Assembly (NCBI GenBank): GCA_038257845.1
Contig: JBBSQL010000012.1
Span: 9,003-73,002, forward strand
Length of the DNA: 64,000 nt
Reading direction: 5' to 3'
DNA from: JAFDXJ01 sp038257845
GTDB taxonomy: Bacteria > Bacteroidota > Bacteroidia > Chitinophagales > Chitinophagaceae
Below the pieces are notes generated by a model. The model saw nothing but the letters and a program-made list of their open reading frames with translations. It searched no databases and was not told the DNA's origin. Positions 51,460 to 59,919 of this stretch are shown piece by piece. A program made the position numbers and the translations under genes. Every line of letters starts with the position of its first letter. The first letter of the stretch is position 1.

Positions 51460-52413
51460 TTAAAACAGATCTTTTTTATTACTACTTCGTTTAATGTATT
51501 CGCCCCAGGTAAGATTGTCTTTTCCGGGTTGATGCGCAAGCGCTTTTTCAATGGCGAAGGTAGCCGCCATCTCTACAACCCAGGCAAAATTTTCTTCACC
51601 CACACTGCTCTTTTCTGCATCTGGTGCAGGATTGCAAAAATCAATCGCATAAGGAACGCCGTCGCGTATTGCAAGCTCTACAGTATTGAAATCATAACCC
51701 AGGTATTTATTCAATCTTAATACCAGCTCTTCCATTAATTTCAACCTTTCAGGTGAAGGTTTGAAATCGGCTACATAGCGCAGGTGGTGCGGGTTACGAG
51801 GCTCATAAGGCATGATGCGTACATATTTTCCGCCGATACAATAACAACGATAATATTCATCAAAAACGATTTCTTCCTGGAGCATCATTACCAGTTGTTC
51901 TGTTTCCTTATGTTTCTCAAAAAAGTCTGCCATATCATTCAGCTTATATACACTTTTCCAGCCGCCGCCGGAAAATGGCTTCATGTATGCCGGGAAACCG
52001 ATATACTTAAAAATATTTTCCCAATCTAATGGATAAGCCAGGTTACTTAAAGATTTTTCCGTTGTGTCTGGTGGCAAATCACGTGATGGCAATAAAACAG
52101 TTTTGGGAACCGGCACATCAATTTTTGTAGCAAGGCAATTATTAAAAAATTTTTCATCTGCACTCCACCAAAAAGGATTATTGATAACGGCTGTTCCGCA
52201 GATCGCGGCATTTTTAAGGTAAGCCCTGTAGAAAGGAATATCCTGGCTGATGCGGTCAAAGATTACAGCATAGCCTGACGCTTCGCCCTGCATTACTTTG
52301 TCAATACTTACAGCTTCGGCTGTAATGCCGTCCACTTTTTTACTATTCACCCTTTCAATAAATGCTTCCGGGAAAGAACGTTCCTGCCCAAATAAAACTC
52401 CAATTTTTTTCAT
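51460..52413 (-). CDS. ATP-grasp ligase (RimK/glutathione synthetase-like)
   Basis: This 317-residue protein has an N-terminal domain (MKKIGVLFGQERSFPEAFIE) followed by an ATP-grasp fold. YIGFPAYMKPFSGGGWKSVYKL gives the ATP-binding lysine and flexible loop, LVMMLQEEIVFDEYYRCYCI the acidic strand, and NTVELAIRDGVPYAIDFCNP the Mg ligands (E and N near residues 250-275). It resembles RimK, cyanophycin-type and GshB-like ligases that form an amide from a carboxylate and an amine. It is the first gene of the YbdK operon and is divergent from the interrupted esterase. Confidence 0.88.
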   Translation of the reverse strand: MKKIGVLFGQERSFPEAFIERVNSKKVDGITAEAVSIDKVMQGEASGYAVIFDRISQDIPFYRAYLKNAAICGTAVINNPFWWSADEKFFNNCLATKIDVPVPKTVLLPSRDLPPDTTEKSLSNLAYPLDWENIFKYIGFPAYMKPFSGGGWKSVYKLNDMADFFEKHKETEQLVMMLQEEIVFDEYYRCYCIGGKYVRIMPYEPRNPHHLRYVADFKPSPERLKLMEELVLRLNKYLGYDFNTVELAIRDGVPYAIDFCNPAPDAEKSSVGEENFAWVVEMAATFAIEKALAHQPGKDNLTWGEYIKRSSNKKDLF

Positions 52414-52623
52414 ATAAGTGATTTTGATTTAAGTGAAAACCCGGGCAAAACTACCTGCTTTTATTTTTTAAAAAATGTTATAAAGTCTTTTTTAAAAACA
52501 TTTATCAAAAAAATTTCGAACAAATAAACCCGGATTTTTTATACGCTTACAATGTATGAAAACTTTTTTTAAAATTCACTCTACTACTTTAAAAAAATAA
52601 TTTTCACAGGAAAAATTCTTTCT

Positions 52624-52631
52624 TATTTTTG
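52624..52631 (+). promoter_or_regulatory. Promoter -7 element of the esterase gene
   Basis: TATTTTTG is an exact TAnnTTTG and stands 6 bp upstream of the ATG at 52638, so the mRNA would be leaderless or nearly so. No TTG stands at the usual -33 spacing. Confidence 0.4.
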
Positions 52632-52637
52632 AAAAAT

Positions 52638-53492
52638 ATGTCATTGGAGAAATTAAGCGCATCCCATGTGCTGGTTGAAGAAAACATCGTCCATTCCACT
52701 TTTCTCGATAGAGATGTAATCGTAGATGCATACCTGCCAAAAACCGTGAAAGATCCTTCTGATATGAGTTTATTACTTGTGAATGACGGCCAGGATCTGC
52801 GCAGGATGCCATTTAGCGATATCCTGGATGAATTGATTTCGAAAGACGAGATCAGCCAGTTGATTTGTATGGGCATTCATTGTGGCCCGGAAAGGAAAAT
52901 GGAATATGGTGTGGCTGCAACCCCGGATTATATGGGCAGGGGTGCAAAAGCAGGCGCTTATACTGATTTTATTTTCCAGGAATTATTACCTTACCTGAGA
53001 ACAAGATATTATTTACCAAATTTCCGCGAAAAATCTTTTGCCGGTTTTTCATTAGGCGGATTGAGTGCATTGGATATTGTATGGAACCACCCGGAAGAAT
53101 TTACAAAATGCGGTGTTTTCAGTGGCTCGCTATGGTGACGCAGTGCATCTTATAAAAATGATTATGATGATGACAAGCATCGCATCATGCATGAACAAAT
53201 GAAAAAAGGTACCTATTTTCCCTGGCTACATTTTTTCTTTGAGTGTGGCGCCGGTGATGAAAGTGCAGACCGAAATAAAAATGGGATCATTGATGTGATA
53301 GATGATACCCGCGACCTGATCGCTGAATTAAAAAAAATAGGGTATCCTAAAGGCAATATTAAATACCTCGAATTACCCAACGGGAAACACGATGTACCAA
53401 CCTGGGCTGCCGCATTTCCTGATTTCTTAAAATGGGGTTGGGGCAAAAAAGAAAATACCCCCAAAAAGAAAAGACTTTTTAAGGGTATTTAA
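52638..53492 (+). pseudogene. Esterase (enterochelin esterase/Fes-like alpha/beta hydrolase) interrupted by in-frame TGA
   Basis: Without the TGA at 53136-53138 this would be a 284-residue cytoplasmic alpha/beta hydrolase: VIVDAYLPKTV, LLLVNDGQDLRRM, nucleophile Ser in FAGFSLGGLSALDIVWNHPE (about residue 137) and, after the stop, the ADRNKNG and LELPNGKHDVPTWAAAFPDF segments with a likely catalytic His. The same frame continues on both sides with no shift. The stop falls in FSGSLW-stop-RSASYKN. The family normally has two Trp here (GS-x-WW), so TGG has become TGA. The short product would lack the His. The ATG at 52638 is preferred over a TTG at 52629. Confidence 0.75.
53453..53490. terminator. 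Bidirectional terminator at the end of the esterase gene
   Basis: AAATACCC (453-460) pairs with GGGTATTT (483-490) and inside it AAAAAG (463-468) with CTTTTT (475-480). The stem overlaps the last codons of the esterase frame. It faces the convergent M14 gene, whose stop is at 53519. Confidence 0.75.
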
Positions 53493-53518
53493 AAAATTTA
53501 TTTTATACGCTTCCTCCT

Positions 53519-56023
53519 TTATTCGCCAACAAGGAAAATTGCATTCGAAAACATCAATTTACCATTTTGCCAGAAGAGCCTGAACAATGGATCGTCAGCG
53601 AAAAAGATAATATTGCCGCTGCCATATCCTGTAGCACCGATTAGTGTGCCATCTATCAATTCAGGTTTCAACGTACTGCCTACAAAACCACTTGTATAAT
53701 CAGCCTTTTTTAATGCAGCCACATTCCAGCCATTTTTCATGTAACTATATAAATCTGTATTTTGTTTCAGGGTAAAATAAAATTCAGGATAACCGAAAGC
53801 AAGTGGATGTGAGTTATCTAATGCCAACCTATAAATTGCACCTGGGATACTGGTTTTTAAATAATCTCTTTCCCGCTGGCCATATTTTTTAAGCAAAGAA
53901 TAATTCGCAGCAGAATCCGAATTATCTGCATCTTTTGGTTCTTTGAGACTGAAACCAAAATTACCGGAGGCTAGTTGCTCTACTGCACTTTCAATGCTGA
54001 TCACTTTGCCTCCCTGGCGGATAAAGCTTTTAATTTTATCCATCGCACTTTTATCATCCTTAAAAGGATAATCTCCATCAGGCAAAATCAATACATTATA
54101 ATCTGTGAGTTTTAAATAATCCCAATCACTGACATTAATAAGTGAAATGGGATATTGCAATGATTCATCAAAGAAATCCCAAACTTCACCTGCGGACTCT
54201 GATGATACATCGCTTCCTGTAAACATCGCTACTTTTGGTGCATGAATGAAAGGTGTTTTATCAGAACCGAAATCATAACCTTTCTGCATAAAGCCGCTAC
54301 TTACTTCTTCAGCCTGGATAGAAAATTGCTGGCAGGCTGTATTGGTTATTGCATTCCAGTTGGAAATATTATTTCCTTTTAATACAATCAATGTTCCGGG
54401 ATCATATACTTTATTATTGTAGGTAAATGATTTTTCTGCATAGCGAACCTGCACTTTATTTACCAAAAGATAACTAAGTAATTTGGCCGCATCAAAAGAT
54501 TTATAAGGAATGATTAAACCATAATTGCTTTGAATATTTTGTACTTGTAATGGCCCGTTATATGTGCTCAAATCCAATTTATCTTTCACAGCATAAGCAT
54601 CTACACCATACGCATAAGGAATGGACCAGGCAGTAATATCGTAAGTTGCTGAATCGCTTAATAAACTCCTGGGTTCAAATAAAACTTTTGCATACCTGCT
54701 TTTTGGCTGGTATGAGGAGATTGCTATCTGGTATTTTTTTGCTGAATAATTTTCATCTTTCCCGGTAAAATAATTATATCCGCGGAAATTTGTTTGTGCT
54801 GTTACACCATATTCAATTCCATTATTGGTGAGCAAATCTGCAATGGACTGAATGGTATTTGCATCATCACTCGTGAGCACATAGGTTTTATATAAAAATC
54901 CGGCACCATTGATATCATCATCATAGAATTTTTTAAATTCATTGACTAAACGATCTGCATATTTTGACGAGGTTTCTATTGTAGAAATACTTGCTGTATA
55001 ATGATGCGCAACTCTTTGAACGAGTGTAAGTGTATCGCCGGTAGAAGTTTTTACGCCAAGGCCTGCATCAATACCACCTTGTTCATACGTCATACCAATT
55101 GCGCCGTTATAAGTTGGATAAGTATCACCGTAAGATGGATAAAACATATCAAATTCCTGGCGGGTAAAATAGAGCCAGTTATTGGCATCAAAATGTGCAG
55201 CATTATTTTGCCCGATCAGTCCCTGGAATTCGCGTTGCCATGGTGTAATAACTTCATGAAAAGGTTCGGCTGCTGGAGGAAAAAAATAGGGATCATTATA
55301 ACCTTGTTCATGAAAATCCACATGCACCTGTGGTAGCCAGGAATTATATAATTTAATTCTTGCTTTGCTTTCTTTTTGTGTCTGCCATGACCAATCGCGG
55401 TTCAGGTCAAAATTGTAATGATTTGTCCTGCCACGCGGCCAGGGTTCATTGTGCTCGCGGGCTTGAGGGTCAGCATTATAATTTTTTCCGACCACATCAT
55501 TGTACCAGTTTACATAACGGTCTCTTCCATCAGGATTAAGACATGGATCAATAATTACAACAGTATTTTTCAACCATTCTTTTGTTTGCGTATTTGCAGG
55601 ATCAACCAATGCATATAATGTTTGCATAGACGCTTCTGAAGAAGTAGGTTCATTACCATGTACATTATAACTCAGCCAGCAAATTGCAGGAGATCCCTGC
55701 AATGCGGGCGCCATTTTATCCTTTGCCATACCTGCAATACGTAAATTGTTTTTGCGGATGGCATCCAGGTTTTGCATATTTTCAGTAGAAGCTACATAAG
55801 CCACCATGAGGGGTCTGCCTTCATTTGTTTCTCCATATTTCTCCACTTTCACCATGCCGGGAACGGCTTGTGCCACAGCATTGAAATAGGCAACAATTTT
55901 ATAATGTGGTGTAAATTTTGTCCCTAAAGTATATCCTAAAAATTCAGCAGGGGATTGTACATTTTGGGCGAAAAGAAAATTGGAACTAATTAAAAGAAGC
56001 AAGCAAATAAATATTTTTCTCAT
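53519..56023 (-). CDS. M14 family zinc carboxypeptidase
   Basis: This 834-residue exported metallopeptidase has a signal peptide (IFICLLLLISSNFLFAQ). The M14 catalytic domain holds the zinc ligands His and Glu in LSYNVHGNEPTSSEASM and the third in QVHVDFHEQGYNDPYFFPPA. The substrate Arg and Asn region is FDLNRDWSWQTQKES, and the catalytic Glu is in GMTYEQGGIDAG. The C-terminal 450 residues form a mixed beta domain found in this Bacteroidota subfamily. It would remove C-terminal residues or gamma-linked amino acids from peptides in the periplasm. A promoter-like pair lies at 56042-56072. Confidence 0.92.
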   Translation of the reverse strand: MRKIFICLLLLISSNFLFAQNVQSPAEFLGYTLGTKFTPHYKIVAYFNAVAQAVPGMVKVEKYGETNEGRPLMVAYVASTENMQNLDAIRKNNLRIAGMAKDKMAPALQGSPAICWLSYNVHGNEPTSSEASMQTLYALVDPANTQTKEWLKNTVVIIDPCLNPDGRDRYVNWYNDVVGKNYNADPQAREHNEPWPRGRTNHYNFDLNRDWSWQTQKESKARIKLYNSWLPQVHVDFHEQGYNDPYFFPPAAEPFHEVITPWQREFQGLIGQNNAAHFDANNWLYFTRQEFDMFYPSYGDTYPTYNGAIGMTYEQGGIDAGLGVKTSTGDTLTLVQRVAHHYTASISTIETSSKYADRLVNEFKKFYDDDINGAGFLYKTYVLTSDDANTIQSIADLLTNNGIEYGVTAQTNFRGYNYFTGKDENYSAKKYQIAISSYQPKSRYAKVLFEPRSLLSDSATYDITAWSIPYAYGVDAYAVKDKLDLSTYNGPLQVQNIQSNYGLIIPYKSFDAAKLLSYLLVNKVQVRYAEKSFTYNNKVYDPGTLIVLKGNNISNWNAITNTACQQFSIQAEEVSSGFMQKGYDFGSDKTPFIHAPKVAMFTGSDVSSESAGEVWDFFDESLQYPISLINVSDWDYLKLTDYNVLILPDGDYPFKDDKSAMDKIKSFIRQGGKVISIESAVEQLASGNFGFSLKEPKDADNSDSAANYSLLKKYGQRERDYLKTSIPGAIYRLALDNSHPLAFGYPEFYFTLKQNTDLYSYMKNGWNVAALKKADYTSGFVGSTLKPELIDGTLIGATGYGSGNIIFFADDPLFRLFWQNGKLMFSNAIFLVGE

Positions 56024-56041
56024 AAAGCTTTTTTAGAATAG

Positions 56042-56072
56042 TGAAAGTATAAAAACTTATGCTGCCTGCAAA
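56042..56072 (-). promoter_or_regulatory. Promoter of the M14 carboxypeptidase gene
   Basis: On the minus strand TTTG (56072-56069), 19 bp and TACTTTCA (56049-56042) give a good -33 and a 6 of 8 match to TAnnTTTG. The ATG is 18 bp downstream. Confidence 0.45.
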
Positions 56073-56114
56073 ATTGAAATTTTTTTTAGAAGTGAATTCA
56101 ATGCTTTTTGGATT

Positions 56115-56122
56115 TAACTTTG
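56115..56122 (+). promoter_or_regulatory. Promoter -7 element of ggt
   Basis: TAACTTTG is an exact TAnnTTTG only 4 bp before the ggt ATG. If used, the mRNA would be leaderless or nearly so. Confidence 0.4.
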
Positions 56123-56126
56123 TACC

Positions 56127-57845
56127 ATGCAACATACAATCAAACTTCTTTTATTCCTGCTTGGTTTTTCCGCTGCAGCGAATGCACAAACATCATGGTT
56201 GGGTGCCGGAAAAAGTGTTGATCCTTACCATTACACACAAAAAAAATCAGCTAATTATTCCAAAGCAGCGATTGCTACGGCACATCCGCTCGCAAGTGCT
56301 GTTGGCGCTACTATAATGAAAGATGGCGGGAATGCATTTGATGCTGCCATTGCCGTACAACTCGCGCTGGCCGTGGTTTATCCCGATGCCGGCAATCTTG
56401 GTGGCGGCGGTTTTTTATTGGGAAGAAATAAAGATGGAAAAAATATCGCGATAGATTTCCGGGAAAAAGCACCATCCCTATCAACTGCAGATATGTACCT
56501 GGACAAAGATGGAAATGCACAAAGTGAATTGTCTGAAAACGGGCATTTATCTTCAGGTGTACCAGGAACTGTGGCGGGTTTATTTGCAATACTTCCTTAT
56601 GCCAAACTTTCATTTGAAAAATTAATTGCGCCGGCTATAGAACTTGCTGAACATGGCTTTGTCATTACGAAAGAACAGGCTGAAGAATTTAATGAGACGA
56701 AGGCAGATTTTATTAAATACAATACAACGAAAGTCCCTTTTGTAAAAAATACAAATTGGAAATCAGGCGATACACTATACCAGCCTGAGTTAGCAGAAAC
56801 ATTGAAGCGTATTCAAAAAGATGGTTCCAAAGGATTTTATGAAGGGAAAACTGCCGAACTTATTGTCGCTGAAATGAAACGCGCGAATGGTATTATTTCT
56901 TTGGAAGATTTAAAAAATTATGAAGCAAAATCAAGGGATGTCATTCTCACAGATTATCGGGGTTACACCATTATTGGTTTTCCGCCACCGAGTAGTGGCG
57001 GTATTATTGTAAGCCAGATGCTGACAATGATCGAGCCTTTCCCTATGAAAAAATATGGTTACGGCACTGTTGAATCTATGCACCTCATGATCGAGGCGGA
57101 ACGGAGGGCTTTTGCTGATCGTGCGGAATATATGGGCGACCCGGATTTTTGGAAAGTTCCGCAAAAAACATTGCTTAGTAAAACATATCTCACCGACAGA
57201 ATGAAAGATTTTGATCCACAAAAAGCATCTGTAAGTAAAAATATAAAAGCAGGCATAATACATGAAAGCGATGAAACCACGCATATCAGTATCATTGATG
57301 ATGAAGGAAATATGGTTTCTATTACGACTACTTTAAATAATAGTTATGGCAGTAAAACTGTAGTAGGCGGAGCAGGTTTTATAATGAATGATGAGATGGA
57401 TGATTTTAGTATGAAGCCTGGTGTACCAAATATGTATGGCGCAATTGGCGGCGCTGCCAATGCGATTGCGCCGGGAAAAAGAATGCTGAGTTCCATGGCG
57501 CCGACACTGGTATTAAAAGATGCGAAACCATTTATTGTTCTTGGAACGCCCGGTGGCACTACGATTCCGACTTCCGTGTATCAAATGATCGTGGACATCA
57601 TTGATTTCGATATGAATGCAACGGATGCGGTGAACAAACCAAAATTTCATCATCAGTGGTTGCCGGATATTGTAGAAATAGAAAACGGATTTTCACCAGA
57701 GGTAATAAAAAGACTGGAAAATATGGGCTACAAAATGCAGAAAGATAGTGAAATTGGCAGGTCGGAATTAATAAAAGTTTTGACGAATGGACAATTTGAA
57801 ACTGCCGCAGATAAAAGAGGTGATGATAGTGTAAATGGATTTTAA
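56127..57845 (+). CDS. ggt: Gamma-glutamyltransferase
   Basis: The 572-residue precursor has a signal peptide (LLLFLLGFSAAANAQ). It is the Ntn-hydrolase that splits gamma-glutamyl amides, such as glutathione, in the periplasm. Autoprocessing creates an N-terminal Thr nucleophile, visible in HESDETTHISIIDDEGNMVS (about residue 382). Other marks are ATAHPLASAVGATIMKDGGN, NLGGGGFLLGRN, IDFREKAPS, GVPGTVAGL and PSSGGIIVSQML, and the small subunit ends with a ML-SSMAPTLVLKD-like strand. It is followed after 18 bp by the DinB-like gene. Its neighbours include a GCS2-family ligase. Confidence 0.95.
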   Translation: MQHTIKLLLFLLGFSAAANAQTSWLGAGKSVDPYHYTQKKSANYSKAAIATAHPLASAVGATIMKDGGNAFDAAIAVQLALAVVYPDAGNLGGGGFLLGRNKDGKNIAIDFREKAPSLSTADMYLDKDGNAQSELSENGHLSSGVPGTVAGLFAILPYAKLSFEKLIAPAIELAEHGFVITKEQAEEFNETKADFIKYNTTKVPFVKNTNWKSGDTLYQPELAETLKRIQKDGSKGFYEGKTAELIVAEMKRANGIISLEDLKNYEAKSRDVILTDYRGYTIIGFPPPSSGGIIVSQMLTMIEPFPMKKYGYGTVESMHLMIEAERRAFADRAEYMGDPDFWKVPQKTLLSKTYLTDRMKDFDPQKASVSKNIKAGIIHESDETTHISIIDDEGNMVSITTTLNNSYGSKTVVGGAGFIMNDEMDDFSMKPGVPNMYGAIGGAANAIAPGKRMLSSMAPTLVLKDAKPFIVLGTPGGTTIPTSVYQMIVDIIDFDMNATDAVNKPKFHHQWLPDIVEIENGFSPEVIKRLENMGYKMQKDSEIGRSELIKVLTNGQFETAADKRGDDSVNGF

Positions 57846-57863
57846 ATTATTAAATAATATGGT

Positions 57864-58361
57864 ATGTCACTCGAAAAAATTTTCAAAGAAAGTATTTTAA
57901 AAAGGTTTGAGTCGTACAAGCAAATGGGTGATAAAACTTTTGTCCAGTTAAAGGAAGCAGATTTCTTTTTCCAGCCTTCCCCGGAAAATAATACGATTGC
58001 TGTAAACATTCAACACATGTATGGAAATATGCTGAGCCGTTTCACCAATTTTCTTTCGGAAGACGGAGAAAAATCCTGGCGGAAAAGAGATGCGGAATTT
58101 GAAGCTTCCGATGCTGGTATGAATGACCTGTTCACTTTTTGGACTGAAGGCTGGGCATGTGTTTTTAAAGCAATCAATGACCTGGAAGAAAAGGATTTTT
58201 CCGCAACTATTTATATCCGTGAAGAACCGCTGAGTGTATGCGATGCATTGCTGCGGCAACTTGGGCATTATGCCTATCATGTTGGCCAGATCGTTTTTAT
58301 TGCTAAAATAATTAAAGGTGAAGATTGGAAAACATTGAGTATTCCGAGGAAGAGGAATTGA
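57864..58361 (+). CDS. DinB-superfamily protein (DUF1572)
   Basis: This 165-residue protein is a DUF1572/DinB four-helix bundle. The metal triad His residues can be seen in NIQHMYGNMLSRFTNF (about residue 50) and RQLGHYAYHVGQIVFIAKII (about residues 133 and 137), the usual spacing for DinB and YfiT proteins. Several relatives are thiol S-transferases using bacillithiol or mycothiol. Lying 18 bp after ggt, it may be part of thiol or xenobiotic handling; this is inference. The stop is TGA. The reverse-strand frame at 57948-58481 is a shadow. Confidence 0.85.
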   Translation: MSLEKIFKESILKRFESYKQMGDKTFVQLKEADFFFQPSPENNTIAVNIQHMYGNMLSRFTNFLSEDGEKSWRKRDAEFEASDAGMNDLFTFWTEGWACVFKAINDLEEKDFSATIYIREEPLSVCDALLRQLGHYAYHVGQIVFIAKIIKGEDWKTLSIPRKRN

Positions 58362-58576
58362 GTTTATTTTTTTCCTGCAGATAGCGCAGATTTTCGCGGA
58401 TTCAGCGCCATAATTGGCATCCCCGCCAACTGCATAGTAAGACATATTCTCGAAATCGCTGATGGGGTTCTCCTGATCCAAATCTATTAATTCATTAGAG
58501 CAATCTGCGGGAATCCTTGTTCATACTATTTTTAACAATTGTTTTTTTTCATTTTAAAATTTCTCTTTCACACAAA
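58362..58576. other. Intergenic stretch with degenerate repeat-like motifs
   Basis: No gene is supported here. Read on the minus strand, CCCGCAGATTGC lies at about 58502-58514 and GAATCCGCGAAAATCTGCGC about 100 bp on, forming imperfect copies of an ATCTGCG-rich motif in both orientations. The rest is AT-rich. Confidence 0.3.
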
Positions 58577-58606
58577 AAAAACCCGTTCTTTTCAGAACAG
58601 GTTTTT
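58577..58606 (-). terminator. Terminator of the first T9SS cargo gene
   Basis: AAAAACC (577-583) and GTTCT (585-589) pair with AGAAC (594-598) and GGTTTTT (600-606), with one mismatch. The minus-strand T-run is at 574-580. It closely resembles the terminator at 59871-59898. Confidence 0.8.
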
Positions 58607-58626
58607 GTATAAAAATATAAAGTGTA

Positions 58627-59175
58627 TTACTTCACAATTGTTTTGCTGTATGTTTTATTATCAACGATCAGTTTGACAACATAAATACCTTTTGCAGCCG
58701 TATTCAAATTTAATGGAATGCTGTAAGTACCGGTTTGTAATGTGCCTTTATCAATCATGCTGATGATATTTCCTGTGCTTGAAATAACTTGTATAGAAAC
58801 TTTTGCAGCATTTGGTATTTGAACCTGCATCCAGCCATTATCCACAACAGGGTTTGGATATACAGTCCATGCAAAATCCTTAATAACATTTTTCAATTGA
58901 ATGATGCTGGAATAAGTAAACTTACCATCATTATCAATTTGTTTCAGGCGATAATAATTTACACCATTTACAGGTTTTACATCTGTATAAGTATAATTAT
59001 TTTCAATATTAGAATTATCCTGTCCTGCTACGAAACCAATTGGATTAAATACCTGTCCGTCAGCACTTCTTTCTACATCAAAACCTTTGTTGTTGATCTC
59101 GTTGGTCGTAGTCCATTTAAGTAATGACTGGCCATTTTGCATTACACCGTCAAAGCTTTTAAATGTCACCGGGAG
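58627..59175 (-). repeat. C-terminal cassette, copy 1
   Basis: This 546-bp stretch encodes 182 residues that differ from copy 2 (59920-60468) at only 11 positions, about 94% identity. The sequences upstream of both copies are unrelated. Confidence 0.85.
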
Positions 59176-59826
59176 AGCGCCAAAATCATAAGAAAAATCA
59201 TCAATACCAATATAGTTTGAATTATCACCAGTAGGGCCACCCTTTTGAACCCAGTACCTGAAAGCAATTCTACCAGTAGTTGCGGCGGAAAGCCCGCTTA
59301 CTGTAATTGTATATTGGGTCCAGTCTTTAGGATAAACACCTTTTATAAGGGTAGGATTAATAGATAATAAAAGCGTAGAGAAATCACCTACATCAGAAGA
59401 CGAAGTGCCTACATTTGTGCTGGTTCCAGCTGTACTCATTCTAATTTCGAGGCGATCAGGATACTCTGGATTTGTTACTGTAGGTATTGGTTCACGTGTC
59501 CAAAATGAAACAGTAGATCCATTTTGTATATTCACTTCTGGGGTGATATACCAGTTACTGATATCACCTGTACCTGCAGTGCTATTGTAATTTGCTCCGA
59601 CATAAGAATCAGTGGGTCCCGTATGAGCCGTAAAAACAGTGGGATTTCCCTGGAACCAGGTAGAAGTACCAATAGGTTCTGAGTGATTAATAATCGTCCA
59701 GTCATCAGGCAAAGCTGTAAAACCTTCTGTGATTGTGTTTACTTGTGCAAAAGATGCATGGCCGCAGAGTAGAAGTGCCGCACCCATTATTGCATTTCTG
59801 AATTTGGGGGTAAAGTTTAATTTCAT
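58627..59826 (-). CDS. T9SS cargo protein: choice-of-anchor J type domain plus sorting domain
   Basis: This 399-residue surface or secreted protein has a signal peptide (NAIMGAALLLCGHASFAQ). Residues about 30-215 form a jelly-roll domain of the choice-of-anchor J/cleaved-adhesin type (FTALPDDWTIINHSEPIGTS, NYNSTAGTGDISNWYITP, NYIGIDDFSYDFG). The last 182 residues begin LPVTFKSFDGVMQNGQSLLK, contain a fibronectin-like part and end in the type A T9SS sorting domain (VYPNPVVDNGWMQVQ, STAAKGIYVVKL-like, SKTIVK). It should be exported by the GldKLMN system and anchored or released. The C-terminal cassette is a near copy of that in the gene at 59920. Confidence 0.88.
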   Translation of the reverse strand: MKLNFTPKFRNAIMGAALLLCGHASFAQVNTITEGFTALPDDWTIINHSEPIGTSTWFQGNPTVFTAHTGPTDSYVGANYNSTAGTGDISNWYITPEVNIQNGSTVSFWTREPIPTVTNPEYPDRLEIRMSTAGTSTNVGTSSSDVGDFSTLLLSINPTLIKGVYPKDWTQYTITVSGLSAATTGRIAFRYWVQKGGPTGDNSNYIGIDDFSYDFGALPVTFKSFDGVMQNGQSLLKWTTTNEINNKGFDVERSADGQVFNPIGFVAGQDNSNIENNYTYTDVKPVNGVNYYRLKQIDNDGKFTYSSIIQLKNVIKDFAWTVYPNPVVDNGWMQVQIPNAAKVSIQVISSTGNIISMIDKGTLQTGTYSIPLNLNTAAKGIYVVKLIVDNKTYSKTIVK

Positions 59827-59870
59827 GTCAATGTGTTTTTTTTAAAGGTAAAACAATTTTTGTAAATAAA

Positions 59871-59898
59871 AAAACCTGCTCTTTTCAGAACAGGTTTT
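59871..59898 (-). terminator. Terminator of the second T9SS cargo gene
   Basis: AAAACCTG (871-878) pairs with CAGGTTTT (891-898). On the minus strand the hairpin follows the stop of the gene at 59920 and continues into a T-run. It also sits just upstream of the first cargo gene. Confidence 0.8.
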
Positions 59899-59919
59899 GA
59901 CTTAAAATATTTAGAAGAA

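Noticed and set aside
53136..53138. TGA read as Trp throughout (alternative genetic code) or as selenocysteine
   Set aside because: ssb, DUF4271, the DinB-like gene and the lipoprotein at 29449 all end with TGA, so TGA is a stop. The family has Trp, not Cys, at this position, and no SECIS-like element is evident.
57948..58481. 177-codon minus-strand frame opposite the DinB-like gene
   Set aside because: It is antisense to a clear DUF1572 gene and has no family resemblance.
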